Made by a program: the position numbers and the translations under genes. A stretch of DNA of 64,000 nt from Terrabacter sp. 28. Lineage in GTDB: Bacteria > Actinomycetota > Actinomycetes > Actinomycetales > Dermatophilaceae. The stretch spans positions 62,334 through 126,333 of the forward strand of contig JYOE01000005.1 of NCBI GenBank assembly GCA_000955875.1. Direction: 5' to 3'. Shown here in pieces: positions 29,659-38,406 of this stretch; positions within the stretch are counted from its first letter, which is position 1, and the number at the start of each line of letters is the position of its first letter. The notes under the pieces were generated by a model, which did not search any database, was not told the origin of the DNA, and worked only from the letters and a program-made list of their open reading frames with translations.

Positions 29659-29693
29659 GTCGCTGAGCGAAACCGGCGCTGCTCAGCGGCGAC
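29659..29693. terminator. Hairpin between convergent DUF2550 and pduO genes
   Basis: GTCGCTGAGC pairs with GCTCAGCGGCGAC with a 3-base bulge. A second small hairpin (GGGGC...GCCCC) lies upstream near 29589. Convergent gap of 139 bases. Confidence 0.45.
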
Positions 29694-29712
29694 CCGCGTC
29701 TTTCGGGTGGAG

Positions 29713-30357
29713 TCAGTGCTTGCGGTGGCGCTCGGGCTTCTCGACCCGGCCGCCACCCGGCTGCCAGAGGATGTCGCCGCCGATCGGCTTGTTGGCGACC
29801 CGCGCGAGGATGAAGAGCAGGTCCGAGAGCCGGTTGAGGTACTTGGCCGTCAGCACGTTGACGCCGCCGACACCGCGCACGTCGGTGCCCTCGGGCGCCG
29901 GCTCGGTCCCGTGCTGGTCGACGGCCGCCCAGGCCGAGCGCTCGGCGCGACGCACGATCGTCGTCGCGAGGTGCAGGTGTGCGGACCCTGCGGTGCCGCC
30001 GGGCAGGATGAACGACCGCAGCTTCTCGACCGACTCGAGGTAGTGGTCGCAGTCGGCCTCGAGGTCGTCGATCCACGGCTGCTCGACCCGCAGCGGCGGG
30101 TAGTCGTACGTGTGCCGGAGGGGCGTCGACAGGTCGGCCCCGACGTCGAAGAGCTCGTTCTGCACGCGCTGAAGCGTCGCCGTCACCTCGTCGGGGAGGT
30201 CCCCGCACGCGACCGCGATGCCGATGGCCGCGTTGGCCTCGTTGGAGTCGGCGTACGCGTGGAGCCGGGCGTCGTTCTTGCTGACCCGCGAGAAGTCGCC
30301 GAGGCTCGTCGTGCCGTCGTCGCCGGTGCGCGTGTAGATCCGCGTCAGGTTGACCAT
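29713..30357 (-). CDS. pduO: Cob(I)yrinic acid a,c-diamide adenosyltransferase (PduO type)
   Basis: 214 residues. Makes adenosylcobalamin, the cofactor of the ethylmalonyl-CoA mutase encoded 2 kb away. [17 protein letters not shown] is the family N-terminus and ATP-binding site; also [14 protein letters not shown] and the C-terminal [16 protein letters not shown] 30357 chosen by family length; a GTG two codons upstream is possible. Conserved neighbour of murA in mycobacteria. Confidence 0.93.
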   Translation of the reverse strand: MVNLTRIYTRTGDDGTTSLGDFSRVSKNDARLHAYADSNEANAAIGIAVACGDLPDEVTATLQRVQNELFDVGADLSTPLRHTYDYPPLRVEQPWIDDLEADCDHYLESVEKLRSFILPGGTAGSAHLHLATTIVRRAERSAWAAVDQHGTEPAPEGTDVRGVGGVNVLTAKYLNRLSDLLFILARVANKPIGGDILWQPGGGRVEKPERHRKH

Positions 30358-30409
30358 GGGCACACTCTCTCACCCGCCGGAGCCGGGCTCGGCGGCGGTC
30401 GGTGGCCGA

Positions 30410-30415
30410 TAGGGT
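30410..30415 (+). promoter_or_regulatory. -10 element, leaderless start of murA
   Basis: TAGGGT, 7 bases before GTG 30423. This decides the start: the in-frame GTG at 30402 would lie upstream of the -10. Confidence 0.6.
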
Positions 30416-30422
30416 TCGGTGG

Positions 30423-31706
30423 GTGAGAGAGCGATTCCGGGTCGTCGGCGGCGCGAACCTCGTCGGCGAGGTCGCCGTCGTGGGGGCCAAGAACAGTGCC
30501 CTGAAGCTCATGGCGGTGGCCCTGCTCGCGGTCGGCCGCACCACCCTCACGAACGTGCCGGCCATCGCCGACGTGACGATCATGGCCGAGCTGCTGCGTC
30601 GGCTCGGGGTGGGCGTCGACTACGACGCGGCTGCGGGCACCGTGGTGCTCGACGTGCCGGAGCGCATCGGCCACCGCGCCGACTACGAGCTCGTGCGTGC
30701 CCTGCGTGCCTCGATCTCGGTGCTCGGCCCGCTCGTGGCCCGCGTCGGTGAGGCCGACGTCGCGGTGCCGGGCGGCGACGCGATCGGCTCGCGCGGCCTC
30801 GACCTGCACGCGGCCGGTCTGGAGGCCCTGGGCGCGGAGGTGCACGTCACCCACGGCTACCTCGTCGCAACCGCCCCGCACGGTCTGCACGGCGCCGAGA
30901 TCCGGCTCGACTTCCCGAGCGTCGGCGCCACCGAGAACATCCTCACCGCCTCGGTCCTGGCCCGCGGCACGACGACGATCGACAACGTGGCCAAGGAGCC
31001 CGAGATCGTCGACATCGCCGAGATGCTGAACGCCATGGGCGCCCGCGTCGAGGGTGCGGGCACGTCGCGCATCACCGTCTCCGGTGTCGAGTCCCTGTCG
31101 CCGTGCGAGCACGCCGTCGTGCCCGACCGCATCGCGGCCGGCACGTGGGCCTTCGCCGCCGCCACGACCCGCGGCGATATCGAGGTGGTCGGCGGCGTCG
31201 CCGACCACCTGCGGGCGCCGCTCGGCGCTCTGGAGCGGGCCGGGTGCCACGTCGAGACGACCGACCGCGGGTTCCGCGTCTCGGCGAAGGGGCGCACCGT
31301 GCGGGCCTTCGACGTCGCGACGCTGCCCTACCCGGGATTCCCGACCGACCTGCAGCCCTTTGCCCTCACCTGCAACGCGGTCGCCGAGGGCTCGGCCATG
31401 ATCACCGAGAACCTCTTCGAGGCCCGCTTCCGCACCGTCCAGGAGCTCGCCCGCCTCGGCGCGGACGCCCAGGTCGACGGGCACCACGTCATGATCCACG
31501 GGGTGCCGATCCTCTCGGGCGCGCCCGTCGAGAGCAGCGACATCCGTTCCGGTGCGGCCCTCGTCCTGGCGGGGCTCGTCGCCGAGGGCGACACGCTCGT
31601 CAGCGGCGTGCACCACATCGACCGCGGCTATCCCCGGTTCGAGGAGGCGCTTCGGGCCCTCGGCGCCGACGTCACCCGCGAGCCCGACGACGCGCCCTTC
31701 GAGTAG
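30423..31706 (+). CDS. murA: UDP-N-acetylglucosamine 1-carboxyvinyltransferase, Asp-type
   Basis: 427 residues. First committed step of peptidoglycan synthesis (PEP + UDP-GlcNAc). Lys/Asn pair in [10 protein letters not shown] is present. The active-site loop reads [14 protein letters not shown]: the usual Cys that fosfomycin alkylates (Cys115 in E. coli) is Asp119 here. The same exchange in Mycobacterium tuberculosis MurA gives intrinsic fosfomycin resistance, so resistance is expected. Leaderless GTG start. Confidence 0.96.
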   Translation: MRERFRVVGGANLVGEVAVVGAKNSALKLMAVALLAVGRTTLTNVPAIADVTIMAELLRRLGVGVDYDAAAGTVVLDVPERIGHRADYELVRALRASISVLGPLVARVGEADVAVPGGDAIGSRGLDLHAAGLEALGAEVHVTHGYLVATAPHGLHGAEIRLDFPSVGATENILTASVLARGTTTIDNVAKEPEIVDIAEMLNAMGARVEGAGTSRITVSGVESLSPCEHAVVPDRIAAGTWAFAAATTRGDIEVVGGVADHLRAPLGALERAGCHVETTDRGFRVSAKGRTVRAFDVATLPYPGFPTDLQPFALTCNAVAEGSAMITENLFEARFRTVQELARLGADAQVDGHHVMIHGVPILSGAPVESSDIRSGAALVLAGLVAEGDTLVSGVHHIDRGYPRFEEALRALGADVTREPDDAPFE

Positions 31707-31826
31707 GCCGCCCGAGGCCGCCCGAGGCCGGTCGCCCGCGACTGCGGGGCTGTGGCTGCCCGCTTTGTCCGGACCCGCCGGAAGCCGTTCCGGGGTGGCC
31801 TGGAACTTTGTCTCGACGTACGTATT

Positions 31827-31845
31827 TTCTTGACCACTTCTTGAC
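31827..31845. repeat. TTCTTGAC direct repeat upstream of the STAS gene
   Basis: Two TTCTTGAC copies with an 11-base period (31827-31834, 31838-31845), in the 209-base gap after murA. Either could carry a TTGAC -35 element, or they are an operator. Surrounding DNA is AT-rich for this genome. Confidence 0.45.
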
Positions 31846-31915
31846 TCCTAGGGGCAACGTTTCGGGAGGCTGGCGCGTCATCATGGGTGACGGCACAGCG
31901 TTGAGAGGGGTCTAC

Positions 31916-32275
31916 ATGACGCTGAACACCCACCGCAGGGGACCGGTCAGAGTGCTTGATGCACCCGACGGCCATGACGTGATCATCGAGGGTCGACTCG
32001 ATGTCCACACCGTTCCCGACATCCGCGACGCCATCCACGCCGTGATCGTCCTCGGGCCGGGGGAGCTCCGTCTCCACCTGGGCGATGCCGAGATCGGTGA
32101 CGCGACGGGTCTCGGGGTCATCGTCCACCTGCACCGCCGCGCCACGCGCGCGGAGCGGCGCCTGCTCCTCGTCGACGCGAGCGACCGCACGACGCGTCTG
32201 CTGCGTGGCTGTCGTCTGGAGCGGATCCTCGCGCCGCGCCACCCGGCCGCTACTGTGGCGCCTCTCACCGCCTGA
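31916..32275 (+). CDS. STAS-domain protein (anti-sigma factor antagonist-like)
   Basis: 119 residues, single STAS fold: VIIEGRLDVHTVPDIRDAI, LRLHLGDAEIGDATGLGVIV. In SpoIIAA/RsbV the phospho-acceptor is Ser in a D-S-S-G loop; here the loop is D-A-T-G, with Thr as the only hydroxyl. ATG 31916 chosen for the GAGAGGGG five bases upstream; an in-frame ATG at 31883 is less likely. No cognate anti-sigma kinase or sigma factor is nearby. Confidence 0.85.
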   Translation: MTLNTHRRGPVRVLDAPDGHDVIIEGRLDVHTVPDIRDAIHAVIVLGPGELRLHLGDAEIGDATGLGVIVHLHRRATRAERRLLLVDASDRTTRLLRGCRLERILAPRHPAATVAPLTA

Positions 32276-32303
32276 GCGCCTCCCCACCGCAGCACCCCGC
32301 CGC

Positions 32304-32309
32304 TACCGT
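32304..32309 (+). promoter_or_regulatory. -10 element, leaderless start of ecm
   Basis: TACCGT, 6 bases before ATG 32316; no Shine-Dalgarno. Confidence 0.5.
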
Positions 32310-32315
32310 CGAGCC

Positions 32316-34397
32316 ATGTCTTCGACGGAGAGCACACCGCACCCGACCGCCCGGGTGACGCCCGACCGTCCGTGGGTCATGCGCACGTATGCCGGCCACT
32401 CGAGTGCCGCTGCGAGCAACGCGCTCTACCGCCGCAACCTCGCCAAGGGCCAGACCGGCCTGTCCGTCGCCTTCGACCTGCCGACCCAGACCGGCTACGA
32501 CCCCGACCACGTGCTCTCGCGCGGCGAGGTCGGCAAGGTCGGCGTGCCGATCAGCCACATCGGCGACATGGAGGCGCTCTTCGAGGCGATCCCGCTGCGC
32601 GGGATGAACACGTCGATGACGATCAACGCGACGGCGATGTGGCTGCTCGCCCTCTACCAGGTCGCCGCCGAGCGGCAGGCCGAGGCGGCCGGTGACGACC
32701 CCGCCGCCTGGGTGCACGCGCTCGCCGGCACGACGCAGAACGACATCATCAAGGAGTACCTCTCGCGGGGCACCTACGTGTTCCCGCCCGCGCCGTCGCT
32801 GCGGCTCATCACCGACATGGTCGCCTACACGGTGCGCGAGATCCCGAAGTGGAACCCCATCAACATCTGCAGCTACCACCTGCAGGAGGCCGGGGCGACG
32901 CCCGTCCAGGAGATCGCGTACGCCATGTCCACCGCGGTCGCGGTGCTCGATGCCGTGCGCGACTCCGGCCAGGTGCCCGCCGACGAGTTCCCGAGCGTCG
33001 TCGCGCGGATCTCCTTCTTCGTCAACGCCGGCGTGCGCTTCGTCGAGGAGATGTGCAAGATGCGCGCCTTCGTCGAGCTCTGGGACGAGCTGACCCGTGA
33101 GCGCTACGGCGTGACCGACGCCAAGGCGCGTCGCTTCCGCTACGGCGTGCAGGTCAACAGCCTCGGCCTCACCGAGGCACAACCCGAGAACAACGTGCAG
33201 CGCATCGTCCTCGAGATGCTCGCCGTGACGCTCTCCAAGGACGCCCGGGCCCGGGCCATCCAGCTGCCGGCGTGGAACGAGGCGCTCGGCCTGCCGCGCC
33301 CGTGGGACCAGCAGTGGAGCCTGCGCATGCAGCAGGTGCTCGCCTACGAGTCCGACCTGCTCGAGTACGACGACCTCTTCACCGGCTCGGTCGTCGTCCA
33401 GGCCAAGGTCGCCGAGCTCGTCGCCGGCGCCAAGGCCGAGATGGCGCGCATCGAGGAGATGGGCGGCGCCGTCGCCGCCGTCGAGTCGGGCTACATGAAG
33501 TCCGCCCTCGTCGCGTCGCACGCGGAGCGCCGGCGCCGCATCGAGGCAGGCGACTCGATCATCGTGGGCCTCAACAAGTTCGAGACCACCGAGCCGAACC
33601 CGCTCACCGCCGACCTCGACACCGCCATCCAGACCGTCGACGCGGGCGTCGAGCGCGAGGCCGCCGAGGCCGTACGCGTGTGGCGCGAGTCGCGTGACGC
33701 CGACCCGGCCCGCCGCGACCGGGCAGTCGCGGCGCTCGATCGGCTGCGGGCCGACGCGGCCTCCGGGACCAACCTCATGGCCGCCTCGCTCGAGTGTGCT
33801 CGGGCCGAGGTGACGACGGGGGAGTGGGCCGCCGCGCTGCGCGAGCAGTTCGGTGAGTACCGCGCTCCGACAGGTGTCTCCGGCTCTGTCGGCGTCGGCT
33901 CCAGCGAGCCCGGTGACGCCCTGGCGCGGGTCCGGGACCTCGTGGCCCGCACGGGCGAGGACCTCGGCGAGAAGCTGCGCATCCTCGTGGGCAAGCCCGG
34001 GCTCGACGGGCACAGCAACGGCGCCGAGCAGGTGGCCGTGCGGGCGCGCGACGCCGGCTTCGAGGTCGTCTACCAGGGCATCCGCCTGACGCCCGAGCAG
34101 ATCGTCGCCGCCGCCGTGGCCGAGGACGTCCACCTCGTGGGCCTGTCGATCCTCAGCGGCTCGCACATGGAGCTCGTGCCCGAGGTGCTGCGGGGGCTCG
34201 CGGCGGCAGGTGCGGCCGACGTGCCGGTCATCGTCGGCGGCATCATCCCCGAGTCCGACGCCGCGGCCCTCAAGGCGGCCGGGGTGGCGATGGTCTTCAC
34301 CCCGAAGGACTTCGGGCTCAACGACATCATGGGCGAGATGGTCGGGGTCATCCGGGCCGCACGCGGCCTCGCGCCGCTCGAGACCGCGCCGGCCTGA
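32316..34397 (+). CDS. ecm: Ethylmalonyl-CoA mutase (MeaA type)
   Basis: 693 residues, adenosylcobalamin enzyme converting ethylmalonyl-CoA to methylsuccinyl-CoA. N-terminal TIM barrel with YGVQVNSLGLTEAQPENN, where methylmalonyl-CoA mutases have a different substrate loop (recalled as RTHCQTSGWSL), and the C-terminal B12 domain with LVGKPGLDGHSNGAEQ (cobalt-ligand His566). A single-chain mutase of this length fits the MeaA/Ecm subfamily. Its chaperone MeaB, the epimerase and crotonyl-CoA carboxylase/reductase are in the same 15 kb. Confidence 0.92.
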   Translation: MSSTESTPHPTARVTPDRPWVMRTYAGHSSAAASNALYRRNLAKGQTGLSVAFDLPTQTGYDPDHVLSRGEVGKVGVPISHIGDMEALFEAIPLRGMNTSMTINATAMWLLALYQVAAERQAEAAGDDPAAWVHALAGTTQNDIIKEYLSRGTYVFPPAPSLRLITDMVAYTVREIPKWNPINICSYHLQEAGATPVQEIAYAMSTAVAVLDAVRDSGQVPADEFPSVVARISFFVNAGVRFVEEMCKMRAFVELWDELTRERYGVTDAKARRFRYGVQVNSLGLTEAQPENNVQRIVLEMLAVTLSKDARARAIQLPAWNEALGLPRPWDQQWSLRMQQVLAYESDLLEYDDLFTGSVVVQAKVAELVAGAKAEMARIEEMGGAVAAVESGYMKSALVASHAERRRRIEAGDSIIVGLNKFETTEPNPLTADLDTAIQTVDAGVEREAAEAVRVWRESRDADPARRDRAVAALDRLRADAASGTNLMAASLECARAEVTTGEWAAALREQFGEYRAPTGVSGSVGVGSSEPGDALARVRDLVARTGEDLGEKLRILVGKPGLDGHSNGAEQVAVRARDAGFEVVYQGIRLTPEQIVAAAVAEDVHLVGLSILSGSHMELVPEVLRGLAAAGAADVPVIVGGIIPESDAAALKAAGVAMVFTPKDFGLNDIMGEMVGVIRAARGLAPLETAPA

Positions 34398-34403
34398 CTG
34401 GCG

Positions 34404-34409
34404 TAGCGT
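34404..34409 (+). promoter_or_regulatory. -10 element, leaderless start of the 34416 gene
   Basis: TAGCGT, 6 bases before ATG 34416. A GGAG lies between, so leadered initiation from readthrough is also possible. Confidence 0.45.
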
Positions 34410-34415
34410 CGGAGT

Positions 34416-34763
34416 ATGAGCGACCTGCAGTGCGCCGCACGGATCGTCGTGGTCAACCCTCCGGGGCTGGCCGACGTCGCCTGGCTCGCCTCGGCGATCC
34501 ACCTCGAGAAGGTCCAGGCGGTGTATGCCGCCGACGACGTCCCCGACACGGGCCCCGTCGAGACCCTGGCGGACGACCTGGGCGTGCCCTCGCACCTCGG
34601 GCACGGTGACCTCCACGACGGTTCCGAGGGGTTCGGCGAGCTCGTCGACCGCCACCGCGGCGAGTGCATCGTCGTCGTGCGGGGTGGCGCGGACACCGAG
34701 CCCGTGATGCTGCTCGTCGACGCCGACGGGACGACCCGCCAGCCCATCGAGGGACTCGCCTGA
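34416..34763 (+). CDS. Hypothetical protein, possible Rossmann-like fold
   Basis: 115 residues, not recognised. The predicted pattern alternates strands and helices (RIVVVNPPGLADVAWLASAI, VQAVYAADD, ECIVVVRGG, VMLLVDADG). No catalytic motif or membrane segment. Stop overlaps the start of the AlkD-like gene (TGATG), so the two are probably co-translated. Confidence 0.65.
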   Translation: MSDLQCAARIVVVNPPGLADVAWLASAIHLEKVQAVYAADDVPDTGPVETLADDLGVPSHLGHGDLHDGSEGFGELVDRHRGECIVVVRGGADTEPVMLLVDADGTTRQPIEGLA

Positions 34764-35458
34764 TGCCGCGTGCGTCGACCGCTGCCGCGGTCGTCGCAGA
34801 GCTCGGGCAGGCCGCCACCGAGGCGGACCTCGCGAAGGTGCAGGCCCGCCTCACCGACGGCGAGGCGGCCTTGGGCGTCCGCATGGGCACGCTCTTCGCC
34901 GTGGCGAGGACGCACACCGGAATGCCCCTCGCGGAGGTGCAGCGGCTGCTGGCGCACCCGGCCTACGAGCCGCGGCTCGCAGCGTTCTGCGTGCTCGACT
35001 TCAAGGCCCGGCGCAAGCGCACCGGGGCGCACGAGCGCGGCACGCTGGCTCGCACCTACCTCGGGCACCACCACGCCATCACGTCGTGGGACATGGTCGA
35101 CCGTGCCGCGCCGCGTGTCATCGGCCAGTGGCTCGTCGGCAAGGACAAGCAGATCCTGCGCGACCTCGCGGCGTCACCCGATCCGCTGCGCCGTCGCACC
35201 GCGATGACGGCACCCCTCGGCTTCCTCGACGTGACCGACGTGGAGGCGGGCTACGAGATCGCCTCGGCGTTGCACGACGACCGGGATCCGTTGGTGCACA
35301 AGCCGGTCGGCATCTTCCTCAAGCACGCGGGCGAGCGCGACCGCGACCGACTCGTCGCCTTCCTCGAGTCGCACGTCGACACGATGCCGAGGTCGGCGGT
35401 TCGCCTGGCCGTCGAGACGCTGCCGCCCGAGCTCCGGGCCCGCTCGGTCGGGCGCTGA
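34763..35458 (+). CDS. DNA alkylation repair protein, AlkD-like HEAT-repeat glycosylase
   Basis: 231 residues of ALK/HEAT-like repeats. AlkD excises positively charged 3-/7-alkyl purines without base flipping. TSWDMVDRAAPRVIGQWL matches the conserved W-D-L-V-D active-site region, so the catalytic Asp is retained. ATG shares a base with the preceding stop. Convergent with nucS, another DNA repair gene. Confidence 0.82.
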   Translation: MPRASTAAAVVAELGQAATEADLAKVQARLTDGEAALGVRMGTLFAVARTHTGMPLAEVQRLLAHPAYEPRLAAFCVLDFKARRKRTGAHERGTLARTYLGHHHAITSWDMVDRAAPRVIGQWLVGKDKQILRDLAASPDPLRRRTAMTAPLGFLDVTDVEAGYEIASALHDDRDPLVHKPVGIFLKHAGERDRDRLVAFLESHVDTMPRSAVRLAVETLPPELRARSVGR

Positions 35459-35494
35459 CGACGCGGGCCGGCCGGACGGCATACCGGGCCGGTG

Positions 35495-36190
35495 TCAGAA
35501 GAGGCGGGACTCCGCGTCGTCGATGCCCTTGAGGGCGTCGTAGTCGAGCACGACGCACCGGATGCCGCGGTCCTCGGCGAGGGTTCGTGCCTGCGGCTTG
35601 ATCTGCTGCGCGGCGAAGACGCCGGTGACAGGGGCCAGGTGCGGGTCGCGGTTCATCAGCTCGAGGTAGCGGGTCAGCTGCTCGACGCCGTCGATCTCGC
35701 CGCGACGCTTGATCTCGACCGCCACGCTGACGCCCGAGGAGTCCTTCGCGAGGATGTCGACCGGCCCGATCGCGGTCATGTACTCGCGGCGCACGAGCGA
35801 CCAGCCGTGGCCGAGGGTGTGGATGTGCTCGGCGAGCAGCTTCTGCAGGTGCGCCTCGACGCCGTCCTTGACCAGGCCCGGGTCGACGCCGAGCTCGTGC
35901 TCCGAGTCGTGCAGCACCTCGTGGATGAGGACGGTGAGGCGGTCCTCGCTCTTGGCGTGCTGGACGCGCCACACGGCCACGACGCCGTCGCCGGCCTGCG
36001 TCTCGTCGGGCTCGACCTCGGCCATCGTGCACGGCGGCGACATCCAGTTGAGCGGCTTGTACGAGCCGCCGTCGCTGTGCACGAGCACCGAGCCGTCGGA
36101 CTTGACGAGGAGCAGCCGGGTCGCGAGCGGGAGGTGGGCCGTGAGCCGGCCGTCGTAGTCGACGCTGCAGCGGGCAATGACGAGACGCAC
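35495..36190 (-). CDS. nucS: Mismatch-specific endonuclease NucS
   Basis: 231 residues. In actinobacteria NucS replaces MutS/MutL, cutting both strands at G-T, G-G and T-T mismatches with the beta clamp. N-terminal dimerisation domain and C-terminal RecB-like nuclease with [12 protein letters not shown] and [10 protein letters not shown] (catalytic Asp, Glu-x-Lys). The last residues, AESRLF, fit the clamp-binding tail. Leaderless GTG: minus-strand TAGGGT ends 6 bases upstream. Confidence 0.94.
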   Translation of the reverse strand: MRLVIARCSVDYDGRLTAHLPLATRLLLVKSDGSVLVHSDGGSYKPLNWMSPPCTMAEVEPDETQAGDGVVAVWRVQHAKSEDRLTVLIHEVLHDSEHELGVDPGLVKDGVEAHLQKLLAEHIHTLGHGWSLVRREYMTAIGPVDILAKDSSGVSVAVEIKRRGEIDGVEQLTRYLELMNRDPHLAPVTGVFAAQQIKPQARTLAEDRGIRCVVLDYDALKGIDDAESRLF

Positions 36191-36196
36191 CGGACC

Positions 36197-36202
36197 ACCC
36201 TA
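36197..36202 (-). promoter_or_regulatory. -10 element, leaderless start of nucS
   Basis: TAGGGT on the minus strand, 6 bases before the GTG at 36190. Confidence 0.55.
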
Positions 36203-36283
36203 GGGCAGGGCGCAGGCGCTCGCGCGCACCCGGCGTGGGGAGCGTCACCCCGAGGACGGGTGTGGGCGGCACACGCCCTCTGC

Positions 36284-36289
36284 GAGACT
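36284..36289 (+). promoter_or_regulatory. Weak -10 element before the fused dehydrogenase
   Basis: GAGACT, 7 bases before ATG 36297. Fits the xAnnnT leaderless spacing but lacks the first T. Confidence 0.3.
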
Positions 36290-36296
36290 CTGGCGC

Positions 36297-38075
36297 ATGG
36301 CTCGTGAGTTCACCAAGGTTGGCGTCATCGGACTCGGCACCATGGGTGCCGGCATCGTCGAGGTCTTCGCACGCAACGGCATCGACGTCGTCGCGGTCGA
36401 GGTCACCGACGAGGCGGTCGAGAGGGGCCGGGGGGTGCTCCAGCACTCGACCGACCGTGCCGTCTCCCGCGGCAAGCTCAGCGCCGACGACCAGGCCGCG
36501 CTGCACGATCGCGTGCAGTTCACGAGCGACATGGCCGACCTCAAGGAGTGCCAGCTCGTCGTCGAGGCCGTGCCCGAGCACCTCGACCTCAAGAAGGAGA
36601 TCTTCGGCCGGCTCGACACGATCGTCAGCGACGACGCGATCCTCGCGACCAACACGAGCTCGCTGCCCGTCACCGAGATCGCCGTGGCCACGATCAACCC
36701 CAAGCGGGTCGTCGGCATGCACTTCTTCAACCCGGCGCCGGTGCTGCAGTTCGTCGAGGTCATCAAGACCGTCATCACGAGCGACGAGATCTTCGAGGAC
36801 GTCAAGGCGCTCGCAGAGCGGCTCGGCAAGAAGCCGGTCATCGTCGGCGACAAGGCGGGCTTCATCGCCAACGCCCTGCTCTTCGGCTACCTCAACCATG
36901 CCGTGTCGATGTACGAGAGCCGCTACGCCACGCGCGAGGACATCGACGCCGCGATGAAGCTCGGCTGCGGCTACCCGATGGGCCCGCTCGCGCTGATGGA
37001 CCTCATCGGTCTCGACACCGCCTACGAGATCCTCGACACGATGTACAAGCAGGGGCGTGACCGCCTGCACGCGCCGAGCCCGATCATCAAGCAGATGGTC
37101 AGCGCCGGCCTCAAGGGCCGCAAGAGCGGTCGTGGCTTCTACACGTACGCCGAGCCGGGCAGCTCGCAGGTCGTCGACGACGCGCTGACCCCGAAGGGGA
37201 CCGCCTCGGGTGCGGGTGCCGCTCGCATGATCAGCACCGTCGGCGTCGTCGGCTCCGGCACCATGGCCACCGGCATGGTCGAGGTCATCGCGAAGGCGGG
37301 CCTCGACGTCACGTTCGTCGCACGCAGCGAGGCCAAGGTCGAGGCCGTGCGGGCAGCCCTCGCCAAGAGCCTCGAGAAGGCCGTGCAGCGGGGCAAGGCC
37401 ACCGAGGAGGAGCGCGACGCCGCCCTCGCCCGCGTGACCGGCACGACGCGTCTCGACGACCTCGCCCGGGTCGACCTCGTCGTCGAGGCCGTCGTCGAGG
37501 ACCTGATCGTCAAGCGCGCCCTCTTCGAGAACCTCGACGAGATCTGCCGGCCCGGTGCGATCCTCGCGACGACGACGAGCTCGCTGCCCGTCGTCGAGTG
37601 CGCCGCCGCGACGAAGCGCCCCCAGGACGTCATCGGGATGCACTTCTTCAACCCGGCCCAGGTGATGAAGCTCGTCGAGGTCGTGCACACGGTCTCGACC
37701 GCACCCGACGTGGTCGCCACCGTCCAGGCGCTCTGCGCGAGCATCGGCAAGCACGCCGTGACGTGCGGCGACCGCGCCGGCTTCATCGTCAACGCGCTGC
37801 TCTTCCCGTACCTCAACGACGCCGTGAAGATGCTCGAGGCCAACTACTCGACGGCCGACGACATCGACACCGCGATGAAGACCGGCTGCGGCCTGCCGAT
37901 GGGCCCGTTCGAGCTGCTCGACGTCGTCGGCCTCGACGTGTCGCTCGCCATCGAGCGCGAGCTCTACCTAGAGTTCCGCGAGCGCGGCTACGCCCCGGCG
38001 CCGCTCCTCGAGCACCTCGTCACCGCCGGCTACCTCGGGCGCAAGACGGGGCGCGGGTTCCGCACGTACGCCTGA
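36297..38075 (+). CDS. Tandem-fused 3-hydroxyacyl-CoA (3-hydroxybutyryl-CoA) dehydrogenase
   Basis: 592 residues made of two complete dehydrogenase units: 1-~285 and ~305-592, joined by a Gly/Ala/Ser linker. Each has an NAD Rossmann start (VGVIGLGTMGAGI; VGVVGSGTMATGM), a catalytic GMHFFNPA (His142 and His449) and the C-terminal GRGF.TYA end. Both look catalytically intact. The fusion is known in actinobacteria. Together with the thiolase at 44661 it could take acetyl-CoA to 3-hydroxybutyryl-CoA. Confidence 0.93.
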   Translation: MAREFTKVGVIGLGTMGAGIVEVFARNGIDVVAVEVTDEAVERGRGVLQHSTDRAVSRGKLSADDQAALHDRVQFTSDMADLKECQLVVEAVPEHLDLKKEIFGRLDTIVSDDAILATNTSSLPVTEIAVATINPKRVVGMHFFNPAPVLQFVEVIKTVITSDEIFEDVKALAERLGKKPVIVGDKAGFIANALLFGYLNHAVSMYESRYATREDIDAAMKLGCGYPMGPLALMDLIGLDTAYEILDTMYKQGRDRLHAPSPIIKQMVSAGLKGRKSGRGFYTYAEPGSSQVVDDALTPKGTASGAGAARMISTVGVVGSGTMATGMVEVIAKAGLDVTFVARSEAKVEAVRAALAKSLEKAVQRGKATEEERDAALARVTGTTRLDDLARVDLVVEAVVEDLIVKRALFENLDEICRPGAILATTTSSLPVVECAAATKRPQDVIGMHFFNPAQVMKLVEVVHTVSTAPDVVATVQALCASIGKHAVTCGDRAGFIVNALLFPYLNDAVKMLEANYSTADDIDTAMKTGCGLPMGPFELLDVVGLDVSLAIERELYLEFRERGYAPAPLLEHLVTAGYLGRKTGRGFRTYA

Positions 38076-38079
38076 CACC

Positions 38080-38085
38080 TACGCT
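38080..38085 (+). promoter_or_regulatory. -10 element, leaderless start of the 38092 gene
   Basis: TACGCT, 6 bases before ATG 38092. Confidence 0.5.
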
Positions 38086-38091
38086 GGTGGC

Positions 38092-38400
38092 ATGCCCTCG
38101 CGCCGTCGACCCAGCAAGCACGCGCGCGAGCACGTCCCCCTCGACGTGACGCGCATCCAGGGCGGGTCGACACACGAGGAGGCGTATGCCGGCACGCGCT
38201 GGACCGTGCGCGCCGTGAGCGGGGCGTCCGCCACCCGGGCGTACCTGTGCCCCGGTTGCCAGCAGGACGTCCCGCCCGGCGTTCCGCACGTCGTCGTGTG
38301 GCCGGCCGAGGGCGTCGGTGGTCTCGGCGACCGGAGGCACTGGCACACCGGGTGCTGGCAGAAGCGCGACGCCAGGCCGCCGGGCAACGCCTACCGCTGA
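38092..38400 (+). CDS. Small conserved protein with a CXXC...HXXC motif
   Basis: 102 residues, basic N-terminus (PSRRRPSKHAR). YLCPGCQQD and HWHTGCW suggest one metal site (C-x2-C, H-x2-C). Actinobacterial homologues are often labelled ATP/GTP-binding, but no P-loop is visible here. Role unknown; a nucleic-acid-associated zinc protein is possible. Confidence 0.7.
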   Translation: MPSRRRPSKHAREHVPLDVTRIQGGSTHEEAYAGTRWTVRAVSGASATRAYLCPGCQQDVPPGVPHVVVWPAEGVGGLGDRRHWHTGCWQKRDARPPGNAYR

Positions 38401-38406
38401 ACGGTT

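Noticed and set aside
30402..30422. Upstream GTG for murA
   Set aside because: It lies before the -10 hexamer; the GTG at 30423 is correctly spaced and matches the family N-terminus.
35459..35494. Imperfect GGCCGG-rich inverted repeat between the AlkD-like gene and nucS
   Set aside because: Position suits a convergent terminator but the pairing is short and ambiguous in pure GC sequence.
35319..37754. 811-codon minus-strand frame opposite the fused dehydrogenase
   Set aside because: Antisense shadow; nucS occupies part of the same strand in another frame with clear motifs.
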